Notes under the pieces: model-generated
What the model was told of the DNA's origin: nothing
Database searches by the model: none
The model's input: the letters and a program-made list of their open reading frames with translations, nothing else
Translations under genes and position numbers: made by a program
Shown: piece by piece, positions 16,868-26,023 of the stretch
How the letters are laid out: every line of letters begins with the position of its first letter
How positions within the stretch are numbered: position 1 is the first letter of the stretch
Source: Candidatus Kapaibacterium sp.
GTDB taxonomy: Bacteria > Bacteroidota > Ignavibacteria > Kapaibacteriales > Kapaibacteriaceae
Assembly (NCBI GenBank): GCA_022842685.1
Contig: JALHPC010000002.1
Location: 22,193-86,192 of the forward strand
Length of the DNA stretch: 64,000 nucleotides
Reading direction: 5' to 3'

Positions 16868-18193
16868 ATGAACAAGATAGCCGTTATTATCGCCCACGAA
16901 TACACCACCCGCGTACGCAGTAAGTGGTTCATCTTAGCTACCCTTCTTGGCCCATTAGCCATGGTGGTGATGATTACCATCCCCGTGCTGGCCACGATGT
17001 TAGCAGGCGATGGCACCGAGGGTAAGGTGGCCGTGGTCGACCACACAGGGGCAATGGCAACGGAGTTGTTAGCCGCCGATACGTCGCTCTATGAGCGTGC
17101 TGGCAGCCGTAGTGCAGCCGAGCTTAATGCAGCGGTGCAGGCCGAATCGCTTCAGGCCTGGCTGGAGATTCCGGCGAACGTCGTTGACAGCGGACGCATA
17201 ACGCTGTATACGCGAGGAGGCACAGGGATTGCCTTTGAGTCACGTATTCGTGGCGACGTTGAACCAGTGGTTGTTTCGGCGCGCCTGCAGCGCGCGGGCA
17301 CCGACACATCGGTGATTCGTTTAGTAGAGCAGGGCATCGACCTTTCGGCCCTTAAGATCACCGACGAAGGTGTGCAGGAGGATGCATCGATGGCATCGGC
17401 CTTTATCGGCTACGGTGCTGGCTTTGTTATCTACATCCTCATCTTCTTGTATGGGTCAATGGTAATGCGCGGCGTTGTCGAGGAAAAAGCCAATCGCATT
17501 ATCGAAGTGCTGGCTTCGTCGGCCCGACCTTTTGATATCATGATGGGCAAGGTGCTTGGCATCGGCCTTGTGGGGCTTACCCAGGTTCTTGCATGGATTG
17601 TTCTGGGTTTGCTCGTGCTGTCGGCACTTGCTGTGGCGTTTGCTGCCGGCGTCGATCCCGAGGTTGCCACCGAGGCAATGCGGCAGGCGCAAGACGCTCA
17701 GGCCCAATCGCCGATGTCGCCCATGAGCGGTGGCGTGATGAAGATTGGCTCAATGTCTATCCCAACTGTCTCGGTGCCAACCCTGTTATTGTTCGTGTTC
17801 TATTTCCTATCGGGCTACTTCCTGTATGCAACGTTGTTTGCTGCTGTGGGATCGGCTGTCGACCAAGAGTCTGACGCCAACCAGCTAACGTTACCGGTTA
17901 CGCTTCCCGTGATTCTTACCATGATGTTCATCGGCAACGTGATTTCGGCACCAAGCGGCACATTCGCCACTGTGGCATCGTTGATTCCATTGTTCACGCC
18001 GATTCTGATGACCGTACGAGTGGCCGCTACGGATGTGCCCGCGTGGCAGATCGCGCTGAGCATCGTACTAAGCATCGGCGCATTTTTTGGCGCTGTGTGG
18101 ATGGCGTCGAGAATCTACCGCATTGGCATGCTAAGCTATGGCAAGAAGCCGTCGATAGCCGAAGTGGCACGGTGGATTACTACCAAGGTATAA
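16868..18193 (+). CDS. ABC-2 type permease (NatB/YhaP-like)
   Basis: The start at 16868 (MNKIAVIIAHEYTTRVRSKWF) is preferred over an ATG 9 codons upstream. The 441-residue protein has one N-terminal transmembrane helix (about 24-48), a large periplasmic domain of about 130 residues, and five or six C-terminal helices including VEEKANRIIEVLASSARPFDIMMGK, the hallmark of ABC-2 permeases of the NatB type. Such proteins need an ATPase subunit (NatA-like), and none is encoded next to it here. The substrate is unknown. Confidence 0.88.
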   Translation: MNKIAVIIAHEYTTRVRSKWFILATLLGPLAMVVMITIPVLATMLAGDGTEGKVAVVDHTGAMATELLAADTSLYERAGSRSAAELNAAVQAESLQAWLEIPANVVDSGRITLYTRGGTGIAFESRIRGDVEPVVVSARLQRAGTDTSVIRLVEQGIDLSALKITDEGVQEDASMASAFIGYGAGFVIYILIFLYGSMVMRGVVEEKANRIIEVLASSARPFDIMMGKVLGIGLVGLTQVLAWIVLGLLVLSALAVAFAAGVDPEVATEAMRQAQDAQAQSPMSPMSGGVMKIGSMSIPTVSVPTLLLFVFYFLSGYFLYATLFAAVGSAVDQESDANQLTLPVTLPVILTMMFIGNVISAPSGTFATVASLIPLFTPILMTVRVAATDVPAWQIALSIVLSIGAFFGAVWMASRIYRIGMLSYGKKPSIAEVARWITTKV

Positions 18194-18201
18194 CGCGGGG
18201 C

Positions 18202-20118
18202 TTAGTGCTCCACAATGAACGATGCCGCGAGCTGTGTGCCGCCAATGGCTACCACCACAGTGTAAGCGCCCGACGAAAGCAGCGAGGTGTCAACCGCCAG
18301 AGGTGCTCCATTCCATGTATGACGCGATAGCGTCCTGCCGCTGACGTCGACAATCACCACGTCGGCCTGCGATGCCCCTTGTCCGCTCAAGCTGATGGTA
18401 ATGACATTGTGAGCGGGGTTGGGAGTTACTTCGAGCGAGTTACGTGAGCCATCTTCGAGGACCGACGTCGTGCGAACCACTTCGGCTAGAGCGGCGGAGC
18501 GCGAGCCAACGTTAGCACGAAGCGAGCGTGCGCCAGCGATGCGCACGACGGGCCCTTGCGAAAACGTAACGATGGTGTCGACGGTTGTACCCGAGGCGTC
18601 GACGTAGGTGACGTTCAACGGCAGGGTGGTGAAGATGGGCCACGTAGGTTGCCAGTCGCGCTGGATCTGGCGGATTTCTACTGCGGGCTCGGTACCAGTG
18701 AAGTGATGGACGTCGAGCCGAGCCCAGCCCGATTGCTCGACCCATTCGCTACGAAATGTTGAGAGGTCGACGCCTGTGTAGGCCTCGACAGAAGCAAAGA
18801 AGTCGGCCGTGGTTGCATTGCCAAAGGCATGTGAACGAAGGTATGATTGCAGCGCACCATAAAACAGCGAGTCGCCAACAACGGCGCGCAACATGCCTAG
18901 AACAACGGCACCCTTCTTGTAGATGGTGGCAGGGTAGTTGGACGACGGAGCCGCCCGAGCGAAGTCTTCGAGGGTGAGGAAGCCCTCTGTGCGAGAAATA
19001 GCGTTGATGTACTGCGTAGCATTCTGCCGTTGCGAAGACAGGTAGCGTGTAAAACCAAATAGCTCTTCGAGCCAGGCAGATTCGTTGTACGTGGCAAAGG
19101 CCTCGGTAAGCCAGGCGTGGCGAAAATCACGCGGAGAAACTAGGTCGCCAAACCACTGATGCGCTAACTCGTGGGCGGCAACAAGATTGACGGTGTCGCG
19201 ACTGGCAACAATCTGCGTGTTGAGCGCAATCATGGTTTGATGTTCCATGGCCCCCTTGGTAGTAGACATGTAGCCCACCTTCTCGAAGGGATAGGTGCCA
19301 TACAAACGCTCGAATGTGCGGCGCATGCGAGGCACTAACGAAAGCGAGATGGCGGCATTGGCAGTGTCGCGCGGTTGAACAAACGCCACGTGCGGTATGC
19401 CATCATGCGTAGTTTCGACAGCTACAAACGGCCCGATTCCAAAGGTCAAAAGGTACGTGGCACAGGGATGCTCATGCTTCCACACATAGGTGTGAAGGCC
19501 ATTGCCTCGGTCGACGATGGTGTCCAGCATGCCAACCGAGGCCACACGATACAACGTTGGAACAGTACAGCGCAGCGTGAATCGTTGTGGCTTGTAGCCG
19601 GGATGGTCCAGCACCGGCGCCCAGTGCTGCGTAGCACTCACGTAGGGTGTGGCAAACGTAACGCCCAACGCGTATAGCACGCCATCGTCGTAGCTAACGC
19701 CACCCCATGCGCCAGAGCCCCCTTCATTCGTCATCACGCCGCTGTAGTAAACGACTACGGTGTCGATGCGAGCGTTGACTGTTCTCTGTCCAAGCACGAC
19801 GCGGTGGTGATACGTCCAATCAGATTGGTCGCCAGTTGTGGTCCACGTGCGACCTTCGCCATTCACCGTCACAGAGTCAATCACGAGTCCGCGTAGGTGC
19901 AGCATCAACACCGTATCTGCTGTTCCCGGCAAACGCTCCACAGTGATGCGGTTCTCGCCTTGCATTGACCGTGATGGTGGCTCGTTAACCACCATCGAAA
20001 CATCGTACTCTTGAATACTATACCCCAACGGTATCCATGTAAGGGGCGACGGTAGCTCTTGGGCTGTGCCTAGGTGATAGGTAACGGCTAGAACGAGGAG
20101 GGTGACGAGGTGACGCAT
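18202..20118 (-). CDS. M1 family aminopeptidase with T9SS sorting domain
   Basis: I start at the ATG at 20118, which begins a signal peptide (MRHLVTLLVLAVTYHLGTAQ); the longer reading runs through the terminator of the upstream gene. The 638-residue enzyme has the zinc site HELAHQ near residue 316, with the third ligand Glu 18 residues after the second His (LTEAFATYNE). The exopeptidase motif is GAMEH, in place of the usual GAMEN, as in many secreted Bacteroidota M1 enzymes. After the catalytic domain a linker leads to a C-terminal sorting domain (VVIVDVSGRTLSRHTW, then LSSGAYTVVVAIGG). It is probably a surface or secreted peptidase for peptide nutrition. Confidence 0.93.
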   Translation of the reverse strand: MRHLVTLLVLAVTYHLGTAQELPSPLTWIPLGYSIQEYDVSMVVNEPPSRSMQGENRITVERLPGTADTVLMLHLRGLVIDSVTVNGEGRTWTTTGDQSDWTYHHRVVLGQRTVNARIDTVVVYYSGVMTNEGGSGAWGGVSYDDGVLYALGVTFATPYVSATQHWAPVLDHPGYKPQRFTLRCTVPTLYRVASVGMLDTIVDRGNGLHTYVWKHEHPCATYLLTFGIGPFVAVETTHDGIPHVAFVQPRDTANAAISLSLVPRMRRTFERLYGTYPFEKVGYMSTTKGAMEHQTMIALNTQIVASRDTVNLVAAHELAHQWFGDLVSPRDFRHAWLTEAFATYNESAWLEELFGFTRYLSSQRQNATQYINAISRTEGFLTLEDFARAAPSSNYPATIYKKGAVVLGMLRAVVGDSLFYGALQSYLRSHAFGNATTADFFASVEAYTGVDLSTFRSEWVEQSGWARLDVHHFTGTEPAVEIRQIQRDWQPTWPIFTTLPLNVTYVDASGTTVDTIVTFSQGPVVRIAGARSLRANVGSRSAALAEVVRTTSVLEDGSRNSLEVTPNPAHNVITISLSGQGASQADVVIVDVSGRTLSRHTWNGAPLAVDTSLLSSGAYTVVVAIGGTQLAASFIVEH

Positions 20119-20130
20119 TGCGCAAAATCG

Positions 20131-20166
20131 AAAAAAAAACGGCCCGACCACTATGTGGCCGAGCCG
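20131..20166 (-). terminator. terminator of the carboxypeptidase-regulatory-domain gene
   Basis: A stem with two mismatches (20140-20166) is followed on the minus strand by nine Ts. It lies about 40 bases past the stop codon of the upstream gene and just ahead of the M1 aminopeptidase start, so that gene needs its own promoter in a very short gap or is expressed by readthrough. Confidence 0.8.
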
Positions 20167-20205
20167 GAGTTGTAGAATGCTGGCGCTCATCGCGCCACCA
20201 AAAGA

Positions 20206-22515
20206 TTAGCGAATGACTGAAAGGGGAAGGGCGAAGTGCCGTGTACCCGACGTTACTCGCACAAGATAGCGGCCGTTAGGCAGCGCAGCCGTTGGAACAA
20301 TCACACGGGCAAGGCCTTCGGCGGTCTCGGCTTCGAGGGTGGCCACGGTTGTGCCATCGACCGACACCACGGCAACAGATGCCGTCGACGCCGACGATGG
20401 GAATTGCACCGTTGCAACATTCGATGCCGGATTCGGGAAGAGGTTGAAGCCCAATTCCGATAGCGAGGTGGGCACCTCTACGCTTGATGGAATGTCGCTG
20501 AGCGACATCGTGACTTCCTGATTCGAACGCGATTGCCCATCGATGGACAAGGCCGACGAAACCGAGCGCATGCCAACACGGTCGGCTACGAGCGTGATGT
20601 TCGACACTGGCAGATTGCCAATGGTGTATCCACCGTTTGGATCTGTTAGGGCCCAGTCAATAACTACGCCACGACTGTCGAGGGCTAGAACTAACGCACC
20701 TTGTACGGATACAGTACCCTGTGGAGCATCGCCAGATGTGCCAACACCCTGTACTCTGTTGTGGAGCACGAAGCCGCGAACTTGGCCCTTACCACGGAGT
20801 TCCTTTTCACCTACTGCAAGTACGAAGTCGTACATGACGGTGGGCATGACTTCTTCGACAGAAATGCGCGTAGCATCCTTCCACTCCTTGCTTGCAGTGC
20901 CATCTTTAACGTACCAGCCAGGAACCGAAGGACGAGCACTTGGATGGGCAAACAACACGTACGTGCCGGGAACGAGATTTGTGAAGAGGAACGATCCGTC
21001 TTCGCCTGTTTCTACAGAGTAGACAAAGCGCTTATGCACCGGCACGTCGTCGTTCTTTTCCTTGCCATTGGCGTCTACCAGCATGTAAGCAACCACCTTG
21101 CCGGTTACGTTTGCGCCATCAGTGTTCTTGAGCGTTCCGGCTAGTGAGTTCGCGTAAACAGGCAGTTTCGATAGCGTAAAGTTTACGCCTGTTTGATCGC
21201 CTTCTACGGTAATACGTGTGGCAGTGGTGTGGTCGGCTGTTTCTTCATAGAATTCCACGCCATACTCGCGCGCATGCTTTCCTACGGGCTTTGCAAACGC
21301 TATGTACGTCGTGCCTTCCGAAAGCTGTACGCTATAGGTGCCATCTTCGTTTGTTTCGGCACGTACGATACGAATAGCACGGCTGTCCTTGTCGCCCGTT
21401 GCTTCAAACGTCACCACTGCACGAAGTGGCTCGCCTGTTTCCTCGTCGGTTACGATTCCCGATACAGTCCGTGCATCAGGCATCGGCACAGACGCTACAG
21501 TAAAGTGTACTTCGGTGATCGTATTGCACGTAAGGGTCTTCGCTGTGGCTTCATCGGCCGTTGCGGCGTTTTCATACCATTGAGCCTCGAATCCAGGACC
21601 TTCAACACGGAACTTGTACGTACCCACGGGCAGGTTCATCGAATAACGTCCTCCATCGAAGGGGGCAGCGAAGACGAGGTCCCGACGTTCCTTGTCGTCA
21701 TCGTTGTCTTGAACGTCGATTCGCCAAGCGGTAACCACGCCACGAAGGCCGGCATTGGTACCTGGGTCCGACTTCACTTGGCCAGCAACCTTGGCGCACT
21801 TCGTATCCTCGGGTTCTTCACGCTTTGCCTTTACTTCGATGACGAAGCTTTGCGTTACCTCGATTGTCTCGCCATTTTCAAGTGTTACAGTCGCTTTAAT
21901 AACGATTTCATAGCGGCCTTCTTCGGTGGGTACCCACTCGATTACGCCTGACTCCTCGACAATAACCATGTCGTCGGGTCCGGCGACAAGGGAATAACGA
22001 ACTTGGCCGCCAACGTTCGACGTAGCGCGAGCTGGATAACGGTAGGCAACGCCAACGGCGGCCGTCTTGTTCGGGGCCGACACGAAGGTCAGCTTGGGTG
22101 AAGGCCGCTCAACGTGAATGACCTTTATGGCAGTTCGACGGCTCGTACCGTCGTCGTTGCGCGCAACAACGTAAAACGTGTACACACCTTCGGCTAGATC
22201 TTCGGCCGAATACGTATAACGATGGCGCTCCTTGCCGTCTTGGCGTTCAACGGCCTCGACGGTTGCCAGCAGGCGAAAATCATCTTCGTTCTCTGTTTCG
22301 CCCTCGGCAATGTAGATGTCGAAATGTGTGGCAGCATCGCCCTCCTTGGCCTCAAACCACGAAAGCAGCACGCTAAGCGGCTTGTTCGGTTCGGTAATGC
22401 GCTTGGCTGAAAACTCCACTGGCGTGAGCGGCGCTGCGGCAACTAGCACCGCCGTCGACGCGATGAGTGCCACGGCAGCTACGCCGATGGATCGAAAAAT
22501 GGCTCGCAGGTTCAT
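20206..22515 (-). CDS. carboxypeptidase-regulatory-like domain protein, T9SS cargo
   Basis: The 769-residue secreted protein has a signal peptide (about 1-28), an FN3-like domain (about 30-130; YTFYVVARNDDGTSRR), a cadherin/putative-Ig-like domain (about 135-230; GVIEWVPTEEGRYEI), and then three or four CarboxypepD_reg-like beta-sandwiches between about 240 and 670. Each of these opens with a VxGxVxDxETGEPLxxA-like line and has an ETNEDGTYSV element. The last ~75 residues are a T9SS type A sorting domain (LFPNPASNVATVQF, ending LPNGRYLVRVTSG). It is probably an adhesive or structural surface protein. The many charged EEGE stretches could bind metal. Confidence 0.87.
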   Translation of the reverse strand: MNLRAIFRSIGVAAVALIASTAVLVAAAPLTPVEFSAKRITEPNKPLSVLLSWFEAKEGDAATHFDIYIAEGETENEDDFRLLATVEAVERQDGKERHRYTYSAEDLAEGVYTFYVVARNDDGTSRRTAIKVIHVERPSPKLTFVSAPNKTAAVGVAYRYPARATSNVGGQVRYSLVAGPDDMVIVEESGVIEWVPTEEGRYEIVIKATVTLENGETIEVTQSFVIEVKAKREEPEDTKCAKVAGQVKSDPGTNAGLRGVVTAWRIDVQDNDDDKERRDLVFAAPFDGGRYSMNLPVGTYKFRVEGPGFEAQWYENAATADEATAKTLTCNTITEVHFTVASVPMPDARTVSGIVTDEETGEPLRAVVTFEATGDKDSRAIRIVRAETNEDGTYSVQLSEGTTYIAFAKPVGKHAREYGVEFYEETADHTTATRITVEGDQTGVNFTLSKLPVYANSLAGTLKNTDGANVTGKVVAYMLVDANGKEKNDDVPVHKRFVYSVETGEDGSFLFTNLVPGTYVLFAHPSARPSVPGWYVKDGTASKEWKDATRISVEEVMPTVMYDFVLAVGEKELRGKGQVRGFVLHNRVQGVGTSGDAPQGTVSVQGALVLALDSRGVVIDWALTDPNGGYTIGNLPVSNITLVADRVGMRSVSSALSIDGQSRSNQEVTMSLSDIPSSVEVPTSLSELGFNLFPNPASNVATVQFPSSASTASVAVVSVDGTTVATLEAETAEGLARVIVPTAALPNGRYLVRVTSGTRHFALPLSVIR

Positions 22516-22684
22516 AGTGAATTCCCGTGATTGGTTAATGTGCAGTGATTGTACGTGGTCTGTAAACCGGCAAAGGGAGATTCGTTACACCTGGCCGGAA
22601 AATTCTACAGATGGGACGTCGATTCCAGGCCGACGTGCGGTTTCATTGCATGCAACACGTCAGCCAACGAGCTGGAGAGGACGC

Positions 22685-23299
22685 TCAAAAAACGGCTGTT
22701 ATCTCCCCGAACACGTATTCCTTGCGGAAGCCGGGCAGTACATCTAGCATGTTAACACGCACGTATAACAGTAGCGACAACCTGCGTTTGCCATCTTCGA
22801 GCCGGGGAGGCTCGGTTATGAGCATGGTGGCAGGGCTGTTTGCGTCGGCAGGTACATTGTTGATGACGTTGCCGGCTGAATCAACTAGGTCCATCATCAT
22901 CTCGCGTGGCGTCGTGCCCGCAAGAGAAAGCTGATGGGGGTCGATGGCTACCGAGTCAAGCCGCACTCGAAAACGAACAAGCGTGGGCGTGCCGTCTTGC
23001 TGTGGTTGCTGTCGCATGGTTAGATCCATCCAAATGCGCATTGGCGTTACGGTCGTGTCTACCCGAATGATGGGCGTTCCGTCCATCACAAACCGTCCGT
23101 TGGTATTCGAGAACTCCGCATCGATACGCGAGGGCTCGGCCAGAATGGCAGGCGTTACCGGTGTGTCAATGCGCGGCGCATTTACGTCCAACGGCGATTC
23201 ACACGCGGCTAGCACGAGCACAGTCACAGTACACCACATTATGTGGGCCAGGTGTCGTCGCAGATGTTGCAATGTTGTTCTTATCGTTGTCATGGTCAT
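22685..23299 (-). CDS. lipoprotein in the ECF sigma operon
   Basis: The 204-residue protein has a lipoprotein signal with lipobox LAAC (Cys near residue 33). A strong ribosome-binding site (AAGAGGAG) lies just ahead of the first ATG and supports this start. The rest is one beta-rich domain with no recognised family. It follows the anti-sigma-like gene by 9 bases, so it belongs to the sigma operon. It may act as the periplasmic or outer-membrane sensor partner. Confidence 0.72.
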   Translation of the reverse strand: MTMTTIRTTLQHLRRHLAHIMWCTVTVLVLAACESPLDVNAPRIDTPVTPAILAEPSRIDAEFSNTNGRFVMDGTPIIRVDTTVTPMRIWMDLTMRQQPQQDGTPTLVRFRVRLDSVAIDPHQLSLAGTTPREMMMDLVDSAGNVINNVPADANSPATMLITEPPRLEDGKRRLSLLLYVRVNMLDVLPGFRKEYVFGEITAVF

Positions 23300-23308
23300 G
23301 TTCTCCTC

Positions 23309-24559
23309 TTACAGGCGTACAAGTACGCCGTAGGTGAATCCCAACTTCGTAGAGCCGAACCATTGGTTCTGAATCGTATAGGTGGCCACGGTACCTTCGA
23401 TGCCAGCAACGAAGGAGAGCGGTCCTGCGGGTGAGTACTGCACGCCACCGGCGAGGCGTGCTAATGGACCAAACCGCGTACCACCAGCAAGGGTCTGTAC
23501 AAAGGGCCGTACACCGTCGACGATGGGGTTGAACTGATGGCGATACATTACGCCAACCCACGTGCTGGTAGGATACTGTTCTGTTCGAATGATCTGCCCG
23601 TTTCGCTCGTGCTCGAATGACTGCGGGAAAGCCTCGAACCCAACCTCGAAGCCGATTGTGCTGCGGTCGCTAACCTGATAGAGAAAAGCAAGGCCTGCGT
23701 TGTCGTACCATGCTAGGTCGGGTTTGGGGGCAACTGGAGTGAGCCCCTGCAGCGCCAAGCCGCGCAATTGAATCATGAACGAGGGGTAAAGCATGAAGTC
23801 AGGCGTGGCCATCTCAATGGGTACGGGCTGGTAGGCACGTTGTTCAGATGAAGCCATGACAGACATGGCGTTCGTAAGGCGCACCTCCTGAACAGGCAAC
23901 GCTGGTAACAGTTCGGTTGGCAGCTGAGAATTCGGTTGCACGTTGTCGGAAACGTTGTCGGAAACGTTGTCGGAAACGTTGTAATTGCGGGTCGACGCAG
24001 CGCTTCGTTGCGCGGCAAGCAGATCGGCCCGTTCGTTGCGCAGCGCTGCAATCTCTGCCATGGCAGCGCGAAGTCTCGCTTCAAGGCGATCCACGTTGTT
24101 GTTGCGATCCGCAGTTGATGACAGCGCCTGTGGCGACAGCTCGGATTCTCCTTGAGGGCGTCCAGTCACGGCGGCAGGAGTACTGTTCGTCGTGTGTTGC
24201 ACCTGTGCACCATCATTGGAAACAGCCATGGTGATGCCAGCTGCTGTGGCAGCCGAAAGCAACGGAAGGCCAAACTTCGAGAGCCATTGTAGGAGAAGAC
24301 CGCCGCCAGCCGTTCCGGCTGCTGCCCCCGCCAATGGAGCGGCAAAGCCCAAGCCAGAGAATACCGAGTTCGTGAGCGATAGTGGTGGCACTAAGGCCGC
24401 ACGATCGCGCTGAACTGTTGCTCGCAAAGCAAGCAGCTGTCGCATCTCTAGGCGTAAGTCAGCATTCGATGCCAACTGTGCATAGAGACTCACCTCCATC
24501 GACGAATCCAGTTCGCCATCAAGAAGTTCTTGGATAAGATCAGTGGGTGATGTGGTCAT
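23309..24559 (-). CDS. anti-sigma-like membrane protein with outer-membrane-barrel-like C-terminus
   Basis: The ATG overlaps the stop of the ECF sigma gene by four bases, the usual sigma/anti-sigma coupling. Residues 1-65 form an acidic helical region (LIQELLDGELDSSMEVSLYAQL) like the cytoplasmic part of anti-sigma factors, without a ZAS zinc motif (HxxxCxxC). A Gly/Ala-rich hydrophobic stretch covers about 70-115. A coiled segment (VDRLEARLRAAMAEIAALRNERADLL near 155) and a NVSD repeat follow. The last ~170 residues read like paired amphipathic strands of a porin-like barrel or periplasmic beta-domain, ending TYGVLVRL with an aromatic/Leu end. I infer a membrane-spanning regulator that senses the envelope directly. 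Confidence 0.65.
   Translation of the reverse strand: MTTSPTDLIQELLDGELDSSMEVSLYAQLASNADLRLEMRQLLALRATVQRDRAALVPPLSLTNSVFSGLGFAAPLAGAAAGTAGGGLLLQWLSKFGLPLLSAATAAGITMAVSNDGAQVQHTTNSTPAAVTGRPQGESELSPQALSSTADRNNNVDRLEARLRAAMAEIAALRNERADLLAAQRSAASTRNYNVSDNVSDNVSDNVQPNSQLPTELLPALPVQEVRLTNAMSVMASSEQRAYQPVPIEMATPDFMLYPSFMIQLRGLALQGLTPVAPKPDLAWYDNAGLAFLYQVSDRSTIGFEVGFEAFPQSFEHERNGQIIRTEQYPTSTWVGVMYRHQFNPIVDGVRPFVQTLAGGTRFGPLARLAGGVQYSPAGPLSFVAGIEGTVATYTIQNQWFGSTKLGFTYGVLVRL
23941..23982 (-). repeat. 12-bp tandem repeat inside the anti-sigma-like gene
   Basis: Three exact copies of cgttgtcggaaa and a partial fourth encode the NVSD repeats between the coiled segment and the beta domain. Being in-frame, it could vary in number without breaking the gene. 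Confidence 0.85.
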
Positions 24560-25128
24560 GCTTCGTCCTTTGGCATGTCGTTGATATAGGGATCAAGGAT
24601 GGCCTTAATCCGCTGCCGTGCTCGAAAAACGCGCACCTTCACCGTATCCAGTGGAAGATTCAGGAGAGCGCATATCTCGTTGTATGGAAGTCCGTCATAT
24701 TCACGAAGCACAAAGGCCTCGCGCTGATCGTGGTTTAGCTGCAGGAGAGCTGTCTGAATCAGATTCAACATCTCGTTCTCTTCCAGCTTCCGCGAGGTGG
24801 GAGTCATGTACACTTCTTCTTCGAAATGGACCATGTCAACCCTGTGCGTTCGCTTGCGCTCGTTCATGCATAGGTTGCGGGCTATTGTGATGACATAGCC
24901 CTTGACGTTGTCGAGCGTCGATTTTTGCTTCGCTGCGTTGAACAGCCGTGTAAACGTCTCCTGAAAGACATCAGCCGCCGCGTCGTGATCCCGCATGATG
25001 CGCATCACGTAGGCAAACACGCTGGGGCTTAGGCGTGAGTATAGCTCGGAAAACGCCCCCTCGGCCTCGTCGGTCGACAACAAGGTGAACAGTTCGCTGT
25101 CGCTATATTTGCCGTACGGGCTTTGCAT
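24556..25128 (-). CDS. ECF-type RNA polymerase sigma factor
   Basis: The 190-residue protein has sigma region 2 (AFSELYSRLSPSVFAYVMRIMRD..DVFQETFTRLF) and, after a variable linker, region 4 (LPYNEICALLNLPLDTVKVRVFRARQRI), which binds the -35 element. Regions 1 and 3 are absent, so it is an extracytoplasmic-function sigma. It is the first gene of the sigma, anti-sigma, lipoprotein set, and is divergent from the YgjP-like gene. Confidence 0.93.
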   Translation of the reverse strand: MQSPYGKYSDSELFTLLSTDEAEGAFSELYSRLSPSVFAYVMRIMRDHDAAADVFQETFTRLFNAAKQKSTLDNVKGYVITIARNLCMNERKRTHRVDMVHFEEEVYMTPTSRKLEENEMLNLIQTALLQLNHDQREAFVLREYDGLPYNEICALLNLPLDTVKVRVFRARQRIKAILDPYINDMPKDEA

Positions 25129-25177
25129 CGGACTACAATTAACAACAGCCGAAGCAATTCGTTACGGTTTTCTTTCC

Positions 25178-26023
25178 ATGTCGTCGCTCCCTTATTCTCT
25201 GCATCGCTCGATGCGGCGTACGCTTTCCGTCGAAGTACACCCCGACGGTGCCGTGCACGTCCGCGCTCCCTTGCGTATGAGCGAGGCTCGAATTGAGGCC
25301 TTCGTTCGCGATCGCATGGATTGGATCGTCACAAAATTGTCCCGTTCCTCCGTCATTCGATCCGTCGTTCCACCTCTTGAATTGCGCCAATTCCATCACC
25401 GCGGGCGCGTAATGTCATGGGGCACCGACAGCGCCGTGCGGAGGCCAACGATCCGGTTGAACCAATCGGACGGCATCCCACAGCTGCTCCTGCCGGCAAC
25501 GTTGCCGCCGGAGCGCGTCGAACTTGCTGTCCGCCGCTGGCAGCGAAGCGAAGCCGAAAACGTCTTCGGTGTCATGATCAACGAGACGATGCCCATTCTT
25601 GGCTTGGCAAGCATGAAGTTCCGCGAGCTCCGCCTGCGTCGCATGACGCGGCGCTGGGGTAGCTGCAGCACCGGCGGTGTGATTACGTTGAACGAGCGCC
25701 TTATCGAGGTTCCCGATGACTGCATTCGCGCCGTCGTCGTGCACGAAATGTGTCATCTCGTTCACATGAACCACGGGCAGGCATTTCATAGATTGGTGCG
25801 GGACGTGATGCCCGACCATCAATCTGCCGATACGTTGCTCGACCGTTGGTCCGTCGTCCTTAGCGAGGAACGCAATACACGTAGGCGTCCCTCCACGGCG
25901 GTCGCGAGCGAGCTACGACGAATAGCCGTGGAACGACGTTACGCCGAAGTGCTAGCGCAAATTTCGTCGAATGCCGACGTCAGCGATGCGGCAATCATCT
26001 CGGGCGTACGACCTTCGATGTGA
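25178..26023 (+). CDS. YgjP/SprT-like M48-type metallopeptidase (DUF45)
   Basis: The ATG at 25178 (MSSLPYSLHRSMRRTLSVEV) is preferred because the longer reading would overlap the divergent sigma gene. The 281-residue product has the two parts of the YgjP family: an N-terminal beta region and a C-terminal zincin with VVHEMCHLVHMNHGQAFH (HExxH plus a third His). The RRWGSCSTGGVITLN line is also diagnostic. It is cytoplasmic and the physiological substrate is unknown; some relatives sit with restriction genes. Its last 85 bases overlap the 3' end of the bacilliredoxin gene on the other strand. Confidence 0.9.
   Translation: MSSLPYSLHRSMRRTLSVEVHPDGAVHVRAPLRMSEARIEAFVRDRMDWIVTKLSRSSVIRSVVPPLELRQFHHRGRVMSWGTDSAVRRPTIRLNQSDGIPQLLLPATLPPERVELAVRRWQRSEAENVFGVMINETMPILGLASMKFRELRLRRMTRRWGSCSTGGVITLNERLIEVPDDCIRAVVVHEMCHLVHMNHGQAFHRLVRDVMPDHQSADTLLDRWSVVLSEERNTRRRPSTAVASELRRIAVERRYAEVLAQISSNADVSDAAIISGVRPSM

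Noticed and set aside
16868..18193. Complete ABC exporter
   Set aside because: Only the permease is here; no ATPase gene with Walker motifs is adjacent on either side.
23941..23982. Possible CRISPR-like repeat
   Set aside because: 12-bp units without spacers that encode NVSD in an ORF; a coding repeat.
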